DNA of 64,000 bases. It comes from Lateolabrax maculatus (Eukaryota; Chordata; Actinopteri; Acropomatiformes; Lateolabracidae). The DNA is taken from assembly GCA_031216445.1 (NCBI GenBank), contig CM062213.1, positions 1,397,001 through 1,461,000 of the forward strand, read 5' to 3'. The notes under the pieces were generated by a model. That model was given only the letters and a program-made list of their open reading frames with translations, was not told the origin of the DNA and did no database searches. Shown in pieces: positions 45,900-64,000 of the stretch (positions are counted from its first letter, which is position 1; every line of letters begins with the position of its first letter). Position numbers and translations under genes: made by a program.

Positions 45900-47345
45900 G
45901 GGAGCACAAAGTGCTTTCCATAGACAGCAGATCAATTCAAATATAAAATATAAAAGAAATAAAAACTGCAAAATATAAACACACAATTAAAAGACTGTAT
46001 AAAATAAATGTACATGTAGGACAGGAAAAACTATTAAAACAAACTTAAAATCAAGTGGTTGCGCATCAGAGCTGTATTTTACAAACAAATTAATTGTCAG
46101 GTGAAAAGGCATGTCAGTTAACATGTGTCTTCAGACAGGATTTTAAAGCAGAAACAGTGTCAGCAGATCGAACACTAACTGGAAGACTGATGTTGTTTGG
46201 ACACCTCGTTGCATTCAGATGGTTTGATGGAGAGATATAACTGTGTATCGTCTGCATAACAGTGAAATGAGATGTTTTGGTGCTGAATGATAAGACCTAA
46301 AGGAAGCATGTACAGAGAGAAAAGAAGTGGTCCAAGAATAGATCCTTGAGGTATACCACATGTTGTCTGTGCAGTTGAGGAGATGCATGAATCAACTGAG
46401 ACATAAAATTATCTATTTGACAGATAGGAGGAGAAGCACTCTAGAGCCGTTCCAGAAATGCCCAACAAATCCTGAAGTCTTTCTAATAGCGTAGCATGAT
46501 CGATACAGAGCAGTCTCCAGAGTCTGCAGTCATTAGGACGTCATTTGTAACCCTCAGAAGAGCTTTTTCGGTGCTTTGTAGCTTGCGAAATCCAGATTGA
46601 AATTTCTCAAAAATGCTGTTGTTATTTAGTGCTTACGGAAATTGTCCTAAAACCAGTTTCTCAATAATTTTGGAAATGTAGGGCAAGTTTTAAAAAAAAA
46701 TGTAAACTGATGGACCAAGGCCAGGTCCTTTTAGCAGCGGCTGAGTACAGGCTATTTTAAAATAATCTGGGACAAATCCAGAGCAAAGGGAGCTGTTTAA
46801 AATTTGGAGCAGAGTAGGACCTATTTCCCCCAACACACTCTGAACAGCTGTAATTAGTGATTGGTTGTTGCAGTTGGCTCACTTTAAAAACATAGTCAAA
46901 TATTTTATCTGTTAAAATGCAAGCACCCAGGTCGTTGGGGTGAAGACCATCCTTTCTAAAAAATGAACAGCGGTTGCAGAAGATATTCAAATTGTCAATA
47001 AACATTATGTTGCAGACTGTACAAATAGATTGCAGCCAGATATGGACGCTGAGCGTGAAGCTAAAGCGACCCACGCTGCGGTTGAGTGGAGGGACCGGAG
47101 ATAAAAATCTGTTTACCGTGGACCATGAGGAGATTTCTAAAGTCCCGTTGTTAATATTTCAGAGGTCTGACTAGGAATATCATTGCAGCTGATATGGTCA
47201 ATAAGGTCCTGGGCGAGGGGGTTCTTGGCCAGAACACTGAGAATCTGGTTCAGGATATCATCACCTTAGCGCCTGGAAAGCAAAGTTTCCGCTGATGTCT
47301 ATTTGACGTTCCTCACGATTGACTCTCCAGTAATAAGCGTGGTTG
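45900..47345 (-). mobile_element. L2-clade LINE relic with ORF1 esterase and RT remnants
   Basis: On the minus strand, GESIVRNVK (47300-47330) and FFRKDGLHPNDLGA (about 46910-46955) match the first and last blocks of the SGNH-type esterase in LINE ORF1. Further along, IPQGSILGPLLFSLYMLPLG and CYADDTQLYLS (46245-46256 for YADD) mark ORF2 RT. Deletions and frameshifts separate the pieces. Confidence 0.7.
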
Positions 47346-47529
47346 GAGGGGGAGTGGAGGGTGGTTGCACTTGTGATGGGAAGAGTGGATGGAGCAGATG
47401 GAAAAGAGTGGACAGAGAGGTGAGCAGGAGTCGGGGGAGACCCCCGGGGCGCCGGTGTGAAGTGCGCTGTGGAACGGCAAGCACTGGGGCAAGAGGAGCG
47501 ACCAGGTATAAATGCAATTTAAATATTCT

Positions 47530-48427
47530 AAAACAGAGAACTGGTCCAAATCTACATTTGACCAGTTTCTGCCCCTTTTTCATCCTCTGATAACTTTTAC
47601 AGAAGTGCTGCCTGTGGATGTTTGTTCTTCACCTTTAGGAATAATATATGGTGGACAGAATCTGACTCAAAGGTCCACTTACTAATGATCCAAAGCAAAG
47701 TGTTCATCAAGGTGAGCAAAGCTTTTCTACAAATGCTTTTTCACCACATGTTGCATCATAACAACTGATCTGAGGACGAGACAAACAACTGGATATTTAG
47801 AGGACAAATACGAGAAATTAATCATACATTTGAAGCACATTCTTTCAGATTTTGAATAGTTCAAAATCTGTACAGTGACTTCAACATTAAAGCTAAAATA
47901 TGATAAAATATGAGGATATTCTTGAAGTTTCTGAAATCTTCCTCCACACAAACAAACAGTCTGAGAGATAACAAACACTAACTGAGCTCAGAGCACAAGA
48001 ATCAAGAAAGAACAGTTTGTTCAAGAGACACACCCAAGACTGAGAAAACAGGAACACACACACACACGCGCACCATGCGTGTACATTCACAACCACCAGC
48101 TTCTGCTTCAAAACAAATGACTTGCCGATTGCGCAGCAGGAAGGTTGTTCTTCTGTTAGTTTTTTTGACGCGTCTCCTGCACACATGTAAAACCTATACA
48201 TGTCTAACATTTCTTTCCTCTACAGTCCACAGGGAGAAAACTGACTCAGAGACTCTGACGGTAAAATCATAAACATGTTGGATTAACACTCACCCTGCCT
48301 CACTTCAGTTTCCTCCTTCTGCTCTGTCACTCAAAATGGAGTCTGACTGACTGACTGAACACCTTTAGCTCCAGGTTCCCTCCCTGTTCTCCTGTACCTG
48401 GATCACCTGCTCAGTGGGGCTCCTCCC
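47530..48427 (-). pseudogene. Broken NLR 5' module
   Basis: 47530-47860 matches the RING to first-exon intron of the NLRs, and 48240-48427 matches the 5'UTR exon and its donor. Between them the first coding exon is gone: only scraps around CCACACAAACAAAC, CTGAGAG and CTGAGCTCAGAGCACAAG remain, without the start codon. No RING or NACHT is attached. Confidence 0.7.
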
Positions 48428-48841
48428 TGTGCTTATGTCATTTGCAAACAGTCTGTCGACTGAACATGTAACAAAGCATTTGTCTATGTCTATTCAATTT
48501 TAAACTGTACTTCTTTTGTCTCACTGTGTCATTATTATGTGTCGTTTTAATATATAAATATGTATATGTATATATATGTATATATATAAATAAAATGTCT
48601 TTCTTGGGCGTTGTAGTAACATCTAACTATGTTGTTAAGGAATGGGCTTATTCATTCTTTTTTTTATGTACACAGTGTGCATTCAGCAGCTTTATACAAA
48701 ACAACACAGTCAAACAACAGGGAGGACGACACTGTGAGACGACAGAAGTACAGTTTAAAGTTGAATAGACATAAACAAATCTTTTGTCACATGTTCAGTC
48801 GACATAGACAGTGTGCAAACGACATCATTTTGGCACTGATA
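48428..48841. mobile_element. About 415-bp insertion in the broken 5' module
   Basis: The other modules read CTCCTCCCCCTCTCCATTTACAGG. Here the same sequence is split after CTCCTCCC and resumes at CCTCCCCTCTCCATTTACAGG. The inserted DNA is unrecognised. Confidence 0.5.
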
Positions 48842-48873
48842 CCTCCCCTCTCCATTTACAGGAAGTTACATAA

Positions 48874-48907
<34 letters not shown>

Positions 48908-48908
<1 letters not shown>

Positions 48909-50029
48909 AGCTGTTTAACATCAGGTGTTTATGTCATATTAAACACAGTGACTAAAAAGGAGTTTTGGTCAATGTTCCTTAATTTTAAATTTCTTTTCTT
49001 TTAGAAACTAGTTAGTTTTACTCAATTAATGTTTCCAACAGCATCAATACGCCCGTCGGCCCTTTAGAGAGAACTACACATTAAGCTTATTTTATCAAAT
49101 ATTGTGTCCTCGTCTTTTAAATTCTTTATCCCTCAGGATGCCGTGTCGTGGGATCCCGTCTGAATCAGGCGCCCCCCTTCTCACCCCCTCAGGCCGGTTA
49201 TGACTTCTGTTGGGGAGACGTTTTGGGCTGTTTCAGGGAATCCTCGAGTCGGACATCCTGGACATTGGCTGCTGCTGTCATATATTTATAATCCCAGTTT
49301 GGATTTCCCATCTCTTCCATGTGAAATTACCAAAAGCACCCTTTCTTGGAAATGGATGATCTAAATTAAAGCAATGATCAGGATCTGTGTAAAAGTCACC
49401 ACACATTGTTGCAACAAACTGTTTATGTGTTTCATATGGATCACGAATATTAGCCGGATTATAGGCATATTTGCCTCGTGCGCCTTTTGGTGCTTTGTTT
49501 TTTATTTTCTTTGTATTTTATTGTGTGGGCAGATATTTTGATCTGTGAGCTGCCCATCCCCGTCTCTAACAAAAAACTACTCTCATCAAGGCCACTTCTG
49601 ATTTCTAGGTATGCACCTCAAGTTCGGTACATATCACATCCATGAGATTCTCTAAGTCCCTCCCAGGCCTACGTGTTGTTTTGATTGAATTAATTTGTAC
49701 ATGGATACTTTAACCCTCATGAAGTAGAAAAAAAGTGAAATGCAATATTTTAAATAACTGTTTTCTGCAGCCCCTGAGTCAAATGTATTGACTTTTATTC
49801 ATGGTATTTTTTATTTATGATGTTTTTTATTTTAACATTAATTTACCTACCTTTTGTATTTCATTTGATTAATATTGATTATTTTCACACACACCCGGAG
49901 TAGCTGCACTGTGGCTCAGGAGGGAGAGCTGGGAAAACCGCGACACCTGGTGGCCATTTATATGTTTCGCAATATACAGTAATTTCCCTCATAACAATAG
50001 ACAATCTGTGGTAGCACTGAACTTAATTA
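48908..50029. other. Intergenic stretch, no gene recognised
   Basis: 49130-49350 is GC-richer (GCGCCCCCCTTCTCACCCCC) without a usable frame. 49680-49830 resembles the insert at 15990-16130. Nothing else supported. Confidence 0.5.
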
Positions 50030-50398
50030 CAAATTGGAGGTACTTGTACTTTACTTGTGTATTTCCATTTAATGCTTCTTTCTACTTCTACTCCACCACA
50101 TTTCAGAGGCAAATATTGAACTTTTTACTCTACTGCATTTATGTAACTTTAGATTAATAATCAAAATATTAAGATACATCTTCGTACACATTAATGCATC
50201 AATAATTATAATCCAATTATATGATTCTGAAATGAGACATTGTGCATAATGAGAGTATATATTAAGTATATTTTGATACAAATACTTAAATTTAAACATT
50301 TGAATGCAGGACTTTTACTTGTAACAGAATATTTCTACACTATAATATTGTTACTTTTACTTAAGTAAAAGATCTGAGTACTAATTCCACCTCTGTCC
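50030..50398. mobile_element. hAT-like non-autonomous element
   Basis: Contains CTACTCCACCACATTTCAGA, TACTTTTACTTAAGTAAAAG and an end reading (reverse) CAGAGGTGGAATTAGTACTC, the signature of a very common short hAT-type element in fish. A partial second copy is at 50460-50545. The left end is diffuse. Confidence 0.65.
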
Positions 50399-50564
50399 GA
50401 AATAATAATATAATGTATAATAATATGGCGTTCCCGTGAGCCATTTCTTTTGCATAATCAGTACTTTTACTTATGATAGAAGTCAGATTTTGAATACAGG
50501 ATTTTTACTTGTAATGGAGTATTTTTACATCATTGAAGTGGGGCTGCTCCTCACCAGAGACACT

Positions 50565-51912
50565 AGGCTCATTCGAGATGAACTGCGCCTCGCCTGGAAA
50601 GTGGACGAGATCAGGCGGCAGCAGCAGGGGGCGGTGACAAAAAAGCTGCATTTACGTTGGACAGTTTCCAGCAGCCTTCAGAGAATATACAGGAAGTGAC
50701 GGAGATATTTACGTCCTGTTCGATCATCTGTAGGCTGCCTGTAGTTTAAGTAGAGCCAAAGATGAACTGTCTCTGGTGGAGTTTACATAAAAACAATCAT
50801 ACGACCCAAACTTTAAGAATGTAAATAGTGAATCAACGTCCTCACAGCTTCATACAGGCATCACAGAGGAACAGCAGCAGTGAGGACGATAACACACAAG
50901 TTTCCTTCAGAGATACACAGAATATATTAGACTCAGTTCCCAACAGGTTTTTAATAGCTTTTCTGTTTCTTCACAATAATTATAACTTGGACTAAACATA
51001 TTCATCTTCTCTGGCTGACAAACACAGTCATCAAGTTGTACTTAGGCTTTCTTATAATTTGTATTTATTAATTAATTAGTTTTTTAAATTATATATATGA
51101 ATGAATGCATTAGTGAAATTTTTTGTCATGCATGCCGAGCCCTTACAAGACACCATGAACTCAAACAGACCAGGATCAGAGAGCTGTGCAAACATATTTA
51201 AACAATAAAGAAAGTCCATCTTTCACAGTCAAATCATCAGACCATCATTCAGTAGAACATAATTCATAAATCACTGACTGAAACATTTACTATATTCTGG
51301 AAAAATATATATAAATTCTTATTAAACTATCTATCTACACAGAAAATGAGGATTTTGTACAACACGTGGTGTTTGTGGACAAAACTTAGAGCCAATCAGA
51401 TCTTTGATCAGGCGACAGCCAGGCGTTTCCCATCATGCCCTGGGTCTTGCAGTCGGTGGCTCTAAAACAAGCCCCCAGGAAGTGCGCCACACTTTGAAGC
51501 CAATTTGACATAGCGGCCAAACGGTGGAATTACAACTTCCGGGTCGGTCACGTGACGCCATTGGGCCCAAAAAGACTTTTTCCCATTGACTAACATTGAG
51601 AAAGAGACGTCTGTAACTCAGTGGATAATTTTTTTTGAGGTACATCAACTACCCAGTTCTAACACTTGAATAGCCCTTATTTAAATCATTAGGTCCTAAA
51701 AGTTGTAAAGTTCACTAACAGCTGGATCCAGAGGTTCTTTATTCTGCTGGTCACGTGAACGAGCCCGAGAGCGAGCGGCTGGGGGGCGGGGCTTACGGAA
51801 ACGCTAGTGCGCATGCTCTATGGGCCCAACAGAGCAGGAAAATCTGTAAACTTCCGCATTCTGAATACCCGGATGTTTGCTTCATGCGCCACTGAGCAAC
51901 TTCCATAGGAAT
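50565..51912 (+). repeat. Left arm of a long inverted repeat
   Basis: 1,348 bp whose reverse complement recurs at 54384-55581. The outer end is AGGCTCATTCGAGATGAACT; the right arm ends AGTTCATCTCGAACGAGCCT. It contains no credible gene; the short frames are shared mirror images. Confidence 0.85.
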
Positions 51913-51949
51913 AAGAAATACACAGATTCTATTCTACTTTATATACTTC

Positions 51950-52812
51950 CTCATATTCCAGAGAAAGCTCCATTGGTCTTTTTGAGAATATAAAAACCCG
52001 CCTTCCTCCTCTTAATACTGATTTTGTTGAGATGTGTGATTCTGAAATTGAAATGTGGGAACTGGAAAAAGTAGTTAAAAACATTTCAGTGGGAAAAGCT
52101 CCAGGTCAGGATGGACTAACCACACATTTTTATAAGTTTTTCTGGCAAGATATCAAAGAACTCTTATTTTATGCCATTCGGGAATGTTTTATGAATAAGG
52201 TCATGATGCCTACAATGAAACAAGGACTAATAACACTCATACCTAAACCCGGAAAGGACAAAAAACTTATAGATCTAAGACCAATAACATTACTTAATGT
52301 TGATTACAAACTATTCGCTCATATCTTTGCCAACCGGTTAAAAGAATGTTTGCCTCATGTTATTAGTGAATCTCAATCTGGTTTTCTCAGAGAACGTTCA
52401 ATTCATAACAACATTAGATTAGTACTGGACTTATTAGACTATGCAGATAAGATTGAAGATGATGGTTTAATTCTGTTTTTAGACTTCTGCAAAGCATTTG
52501 ATACAGTTGAACATGGTTTTATGATGGATACGTTGAAATATTTTGGTTTTGGTGAATGCTTCCGAGAAGTAATCAAGATGTTCTATAAAGATATAAATAG
52601 TGCTGTTATATTACCGACTGGAACATGTAAAAGATTTACAGTGAAAAGGGGAATCCGTCAAGGCTGTCCGGCCTCACCACTACTTTTTATTTTATTTGCA
52701 GAGGTTTTAGCAGTTATGATTAAACAATCAGAAAATATACAGCAGTTAAATGTTATGGGAAAACCTCTAATCATAAGTCAGTTGGCAGACGATACGACTC
52801 TCTTCCTAAAAA
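51950..52812 (+). mobile_element. L1/Tx1-like LINE ORF2, RT half
   Basis: The plus-strand frame from 52032 has GKAPGQDGLTTHFYKFFW, LITLIPKPGKD and LRPITLLNVDYK, SQSGFLRERSIHNN, LFLDFCKAFDTV (motif A), GIRQGCPASPLLF and LADDTTLFL (YADD-like box), then breaks off at a run of A. The frame is open, but the endonuclease is missing. Confidence 0.9.
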
Positions 52813-54300
52813 AAAAGTACAAAAAAGCATATTCAAATTCAAGTTACAAAATGTGTTACAGTCAGAACTGAGCGACAGAACAACAGTTTAAAGTAAAGCA
52901 ATGAAAATAAATTTAAAAAAAGTAAAATAAAATAAAATAAAAGGGGATCAATCAAAAGTAAAGGTTGATAAACCGTCATATAGCATTGGGGCTTTCTTTG
53001 ACTTCATAAGTTTTAAAGAATCAAAGTAAAGGTGCAGTTCTTTCAGAAAGATGTTAAAGAGTGGGGTAGTTTTTAAAAATTTACACTTGTGCAGAAAGTA
53101 CTTGGCGAGTATGATCAAATTATTTATGTTGTATTCTAGTTTTCTGTCCTCCATTATGAAACCAAATCTCACATCATTGTAGGTCAGGTGTGGTACATTC
53201 ATGTTATTATAGGTTATCCAATTTTTGAAATCTTTCCAAAACAAAACAGACAAACTACAAGAGAACATTAAATGTTCAAGTGTTTCCACTTCTGTTTTAC
53301 AGAAAGCACATTCGTTACAGTCCAAATTAAATTTGAGTCTTAAAAATTCACCACAGGGGTAAATGTCATTCATTGTTTTAAAGTGAACTTCTTTCGCTTT
53401 AGGAGAGATAGGAAAACTAAGGAATTTACACCTAATTCTCTTCGTATCTAATGAGGAGTAATCCTTTAAAATATGTTTTCTTTTGAGAGAATATGGGAAA
53501 AATTCTCTGGTGAGAACAGCTCTCAAAAGTTTGTTGTTACACCTTTTCTCTAATAAAAAATGGTTATTTATAGACAGGGTAAGTGGTTCAGGTGTATCAG
53601 CATGTACAATAAAGTTCCCTTAATCATACAGATGAGAGCCTGTGGGATTGCTTTAATTACAGCCCAGTAGTCGTTTCTGGAACATTTAATATTATATTTA
53701 TGACTAAAAACATCAGAATCTAAGAAGTTACCTCTCCTATCCATAAGGTGTTGGACAGACCAAATTCCATTTTCTTTCCATTCTTTAAAGTAAAGTGACT
53801 TCTTTTTATCAGTATGTACCGGTTGTTCCAGATTGGGGTATTATGTGGGGAAAAACTGTGTTTATAGATTAGTTTCCAATAATGGAGGACTTGCTGGTGA
53901 AATTTAGACAGCTTCATTGGCAGTTTACTGATCTCAAAGTCACATGTTAGTAGAAATGCAATGACTCCAACTTCCATAAATATTTTTGATGGCAAATGAA
54001 ACCAAAAGTGTTCATATTTTGTTAAAAAGCTTTTCAACCATTTTAGCTTCAGGGTTCCATTCATGGGGTCAAAATCAATAGCATTTAGTCCCCCTTCTTC
54101 TATTGACTTAACTATGTCACCCTTTTGAATATAATGATGTCTATTCTTCCAAATGAAGTTATAAATAGTTTGGTTTATGTCTTTAATCATATTAGTAGGA
54201 ATGGCTAAGGAGTATGCAGGGTAAATAAAGTGTGACAGAGCTTCCATTTTAGATAATAACATCCTCCCAAATATAGACAGATCTCTTTGCAACCATGAAT
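52813..54300 (-). mobile_element. L1/Tx1-like LINE ORF2 carboxy-terminal half, inverted
   Basis: Minus-strand frames 53720-54292 (RDLSIFGRMLLSKMEALSHF, then YNFIWKNRHHYI and EEGGLNAID) and 52948-53526 (ECAFCKTEVETLEHLMFSC, a zinc-knuckle-like C-C-H-C) are the thumb-to-tail part of the same kind of ORF2. AT-rich 3' sequence follows to the junction with the RT half. A frameshift separates the two frames. Confidence 0.85.
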
Positions 54301-54383
54301 TAGGCCTGACTCATCTCGAACGAGCCTGTTATAAACAGATTATAAAGAGAACTGGACACAGCGCTGGAGGCGCGGCCTCGTTC

Positions 54384-55581
54384 ATTCCTATGGAAGTTGC
54401 TCAGTGGCGCATGAAGCAAACATCCGGGTATTCAGAATGCGGAAGTTTACAGATTTTCCCGCTCTGTTGGGCCCATAGAGCATGCGCACTAGCGTTTCCG
54501 TAAGCCCCGCCCCCCAGCCGCTCGCTCTCGGGCTCGTTCACGTGACCAGCAGAATAAAGAACCTCTGGATCCAGCTGTTAGTGAACTTTACAACTTTTAG
54601 GACCTAATGATTTAAATAAGGGCTATTCAAGTGTTAGAACTGGGTAGTTGATGTACCTCAAAAAAAATTATCCACTGAGTTACAGATGTCTCTTTCTCAA
54701 TGTTAGTCAATGGGAAAAAGTCTTTTTGGGCCCAATGGCGTCACGTGACCGACCCGGAAGTTGTAATTCCACCGTTTGGCCGCTATGTCAAATTGGCTTC
54801 AAAGTGTGGCGCACTTCCTGGGGGCTTGTTTTAGAGCCACCGACTGCAAGACCCAGGGCATGATGGGAAACGCCTGGCTGTCGCCTGATCAAAGATCTGA
54901 TTGGCTTGATTTGACTGTGAAAGATGGACTTTCTTTATTGTTTAAATATGTTTGCACAGCTCTCTGATCCTGGTCTGTTTGAGTTCATGGTGTCTTGTAA
55001 GGGCTCGGCCTGCATGACAAAAAATTTCACTAATACATTCATTCATATATATATAATTTAAAAAACGAATTAAATAATAAATACAAATTATAATAAAGCC
55101 TAAGTACAACTTGATGACTGTGTTTGTCAACCAGAGAAGATGAATATGTTTAGTCCAAGTTATAATTATTGTGAAGTGACAGAAAAGCTATTAAAAACCT
55201 GTTGGGAACTGAGTCTAATATATTCTGTGTATCTCTGAAGGAAACTTGTGTGTTATCGTCCTCACTGCTGCTGTTCCTCTGTGATGCCTGTATGAAGCTG
55301 TGAGGACGTTGATTCACTATTTACATTTCTTAAAGTTTGGGTCGTATGATTGTTTTTATGTAAACTCCACCAGAGACAGTTCATCTTTGGCTCTACTTAA
55401 ACTACAGGCAGCCTACAGATGATCGAACAGGACGTAAATATCTCCGTCACTTCCTGTATATTCTCTGAAGGCTGCTGGAAACTGTCCAATGTAAATGCAG
55501 CTTTTTTATCACCGCCCCCTGCTGCTGCCGCCTGATCTCGTCCACTTTCCAGGCGAGGCGCAGTTCATCTCGAACGAGCCT
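54384..55581 (-). repeat. Right arm of the long inverted repeat
   Basis: Reverse complement of 50565-51912 with a deletion of about 150 bp (the left arm has 51245-51405 extra). The terminal motif also occurs a second time just inside, at 54311-54327. Confidence 0.85.
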
Positions 55582-56092
55582 ATTGGCCTGAAAAGTATGA
55601 ATTGAATAAACTCAAATCTTAATAGTTACTTAGTCCTGCCTCCTTTTCTGGGACAACAGGGCCTCAGCAGTGGGCCCAACCTCGTCCGATCTCCTAGTCA
55701 GCCTACTCCATCAGTTCCAGTGACCGCAAGAGAGCAGAATTCCCCCAACTGTGGCTTTATCACAGACCCGTGTCTCATTGAGATTACCTGTTTAAATAAA
55801 GGTTAAATAAAAAAATAAAAAATATAAATTCAGTTAATTTCAGTCTTAGTTCTTTTTGAGCTGGACCTGGTCCTTCCATCTGTTCCACAGAGCTACGTTA
55901 CAGACATCACTACATTAAGACACATTTTATATATCCAGGGTTTCCCGCTTACTCATTCCCCTTGTTTCCATATCTGGGGGTAAAAGGAGCGACGTGCTTC
56001 TGATGTTCATGATGAACTGGCCATTTCACACTCTGGTTAATTAATGTGGATTGTAGGTTTTGTTAAATTAGACATTCTGCACATGATCACTG
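55582..56092. other. Intergenic with a dispersed repeat tail
   Basis: 55620-55830 ends TTACCTGTTTAAATAAAGGT followed by an A-rich tail, a frequent retroposon 3' end in fish. No gene seen. Confidence 0.4.
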
Positions 56093-56160
56093 ACCTCCAG
56101 TCTACAGCATGGACTCCAGTCCAGCAGACAGCAGCTTCACTCCTGAATCCTGCAGTTTGT
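56093..56160 (-). pseudogene. NLR LRR exon relic near mcm2
   Basis: Plus sequence GACCTCCAGTCTACAGCATG, then CCAGTCCAGCAGACAGCAGC and TTCACTCCTGAATCCTGCAG matches the donor-side half of the LRR exons (for example 5596-5670). Small deletions are present, and the rest of the exon is absent. Confidence 0.75.
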
Positions 56161-56846
56161 GTTATTTATAATATATATTTTTTGTTTTACTAACACTTTG
56201 ACAGGAGAAGTTGGGATTAAACAACAAATTTTAGTTCCAACATGATGTTAAAACATAGCAGATAAAAGTGTAAAAACTGAAATGTACCCCGAAATAATTT
56301 TTTTTTTTTTTTTTAAAAAAGAACCTTTTTTCCAGGTTGGGAACTTATGTGTCAACGTTCTCTATGTACAGTCGGGACATTTAGCAGTTCAATCTACTTG
56401 CATAGTCAGTAAGTTTTCACCGGAGGCTGCCAACAGTCAGCTGAAGTTAAAGAGCTACAACACTGCAGAGAGAACTATCAGATCAGAGTTCATTAGACAA
56501 AAGACATGTTTAACAAATACAAGTTTAATATCAAAACAGACCTACAACCCAACATCAAGTGACTTCCAACAGCAGAAACATCAAACGCTGGTTTATTTTA
56601 ACATCTTAAGTTCTTAGTAAGAGCTGAATTCACTTCACATGTGAACACAAACCTAAAAAAGGCTTAAAATACAAAAATCTCTAGTCAGCGAGTCTGTAAA
56701 AACAGCTAGTAATAACAGACGAATTTAAGTGAAACAATAAATCCTGTTTCTTCAACATGTACATTTATTTACAATCAGCCTCACCTGAGGGCAGAGAGAC
56801 GAACACAGGAGGAAGAGTAGAGCGGCGTCAACGAGTTACATTGTTA

Positions 56847-56852
56847 TTTATT
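56847..56852 (-). terminator. Probable mcm2 polyadenylation signal
   Basis: The first AATAAA on the minus strand after the mcm2 stop codon, about 545 nt downstream. A second lies at 56764-56769. Confidence 0.5.
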
Positions 56853-57395
56853 TTTAATATCTCCAGATTCTCAATATTCTTTTCAGTTCACTTACTTTAA
56901 AGGTTGTTTTACCGAACGTTTGCTCTCTCATTTCACTTGTGGTGAACTCGAACTGATAATTTGAATTTCTGAATGTACACTTCCACTGTTCACTTCCAGT
57001 CACCACAGATAATCCCAAATAATCCAGTGAAAACTCAGCGGCCGTTTCACCATTTTGTGAAGGATCTTCCACCTCTGTTCTCACTGCTACTGTAAGATTC
57101 AATTTTTTCAACACAACATTTAAACTCCAACAGAAACACATATTTGTGGAGCGTTATTGCTGTATTTTTCCGCACTCTGACCATCTTCTACATGCCTGCT
57201 GCCTCCAGCGGAAGGCATCAGTTTAGGCCTAAAGGTAACTACGTCTCATTCTGGAGTCCAACATGATGAAAACCCAAGTCCTTTTTTTCCCTCTTCTTCC
57301 AATGGCCCATTTGTGGCCTGAAACAGAGCTCATGAAGCACTCTTAAAGGGGGGGGGGAGGAGGAGGAGGTGGTAAAGGAGCGGGTGGCGAGGCTC

Positions 57396-63981
<6,586 letters not shown>

Positions 63982-64000
63982 CTGAAGGAAACAGACAAAC

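Noticed and set aside
51433..51648. 71-codon frame in both inverted arms
   Set aside because: Present only as a mirrored duplicate, with no domain and no start context; treated as non-coding repeat.
52032..52871. Host gene encoding a reverse transcriptase
   Set aside because: RT motifs are of the L1 type, the endonuclease is missing, and the frame is broken by an inversion; it is a LINE remnant.

Overview
This window comes from a ray-finned (teleost) fish genome. It holds a tandem cluster of fish-specific NLR immune-receptor genes next to the 3' two-thirds of the replication gene mcm2, all on the minus strand. The call rests on the FISNA-NACHT-LRR receptors that expanded in teleosts, vertebrate GT-AG intron structure, fish-type LINEs (Rex/L2/L1-like), Ty3/gypsy relics, non-autonomous DNA transposons and abundant CA/GA microsatellites.

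Layout, read 3' to 5' for the minus-strand genes. (i) 1-3150: 5' end of NLR-1 (RING exon, first coding exon, 5'UTR exon); its NACHT exon lies just off the left edge. (ii) 3281-5330: a gypsy relic and NLR-2 3' flank with a dead B30.2 fragment. (iii) 5333-17137: NLR-2, apparently intact: first coding exon, RING, FISNA-NACHT, five LRR exons. Its introns carry an antisense Rex/L2-like LINE with a 445-codon open frame. (iv) 17390-23745: gypsy relic plus a tandem copy of the NLR-2 5' module (orphan first coding exon and 5'UTR exon). (v) 25846-45475: NLR-3, with three LRR exons, NACHT, RING and, between RING and start codon, an array of eight nearly identical 120-bp coding exons. (vi) 45500-50560: LINE relics, a broken NLR 5' module and a hAT-like element. 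(vii) 50565-55581: 1.2-1.35-kb inverted arms enclosing a scrambled L1-like ORF2. (viii) 56093-56160: a stray LRR exon relic. (ix) 57396-63981: fourteen 3' exons of mcm2; the 5' exons are outside.

The NLRs are predicted cytosolic sensors: a RING finger (possible ubiquitin ligase or adaptor surface), a FISNA-NACHT nucleotide-dependent switch, and LRRs for recognition or autoinhibition. Repeat copies correspond exon by exon, so the cluster grew by tandem duplication and is still changing through exon amplification, exon loss and promoter-module duplication. mcm2 is an unrelated housekeeping neighbour.

The most notable finding is the NLR-3 amino-terminal exon array, a 1,653-bp higher-order repeat that keeps reading frame throughout. 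The first coding exon of every gene is a 150-nt frame-symmetric cassette, which offers a simple route by which such arrays could start.
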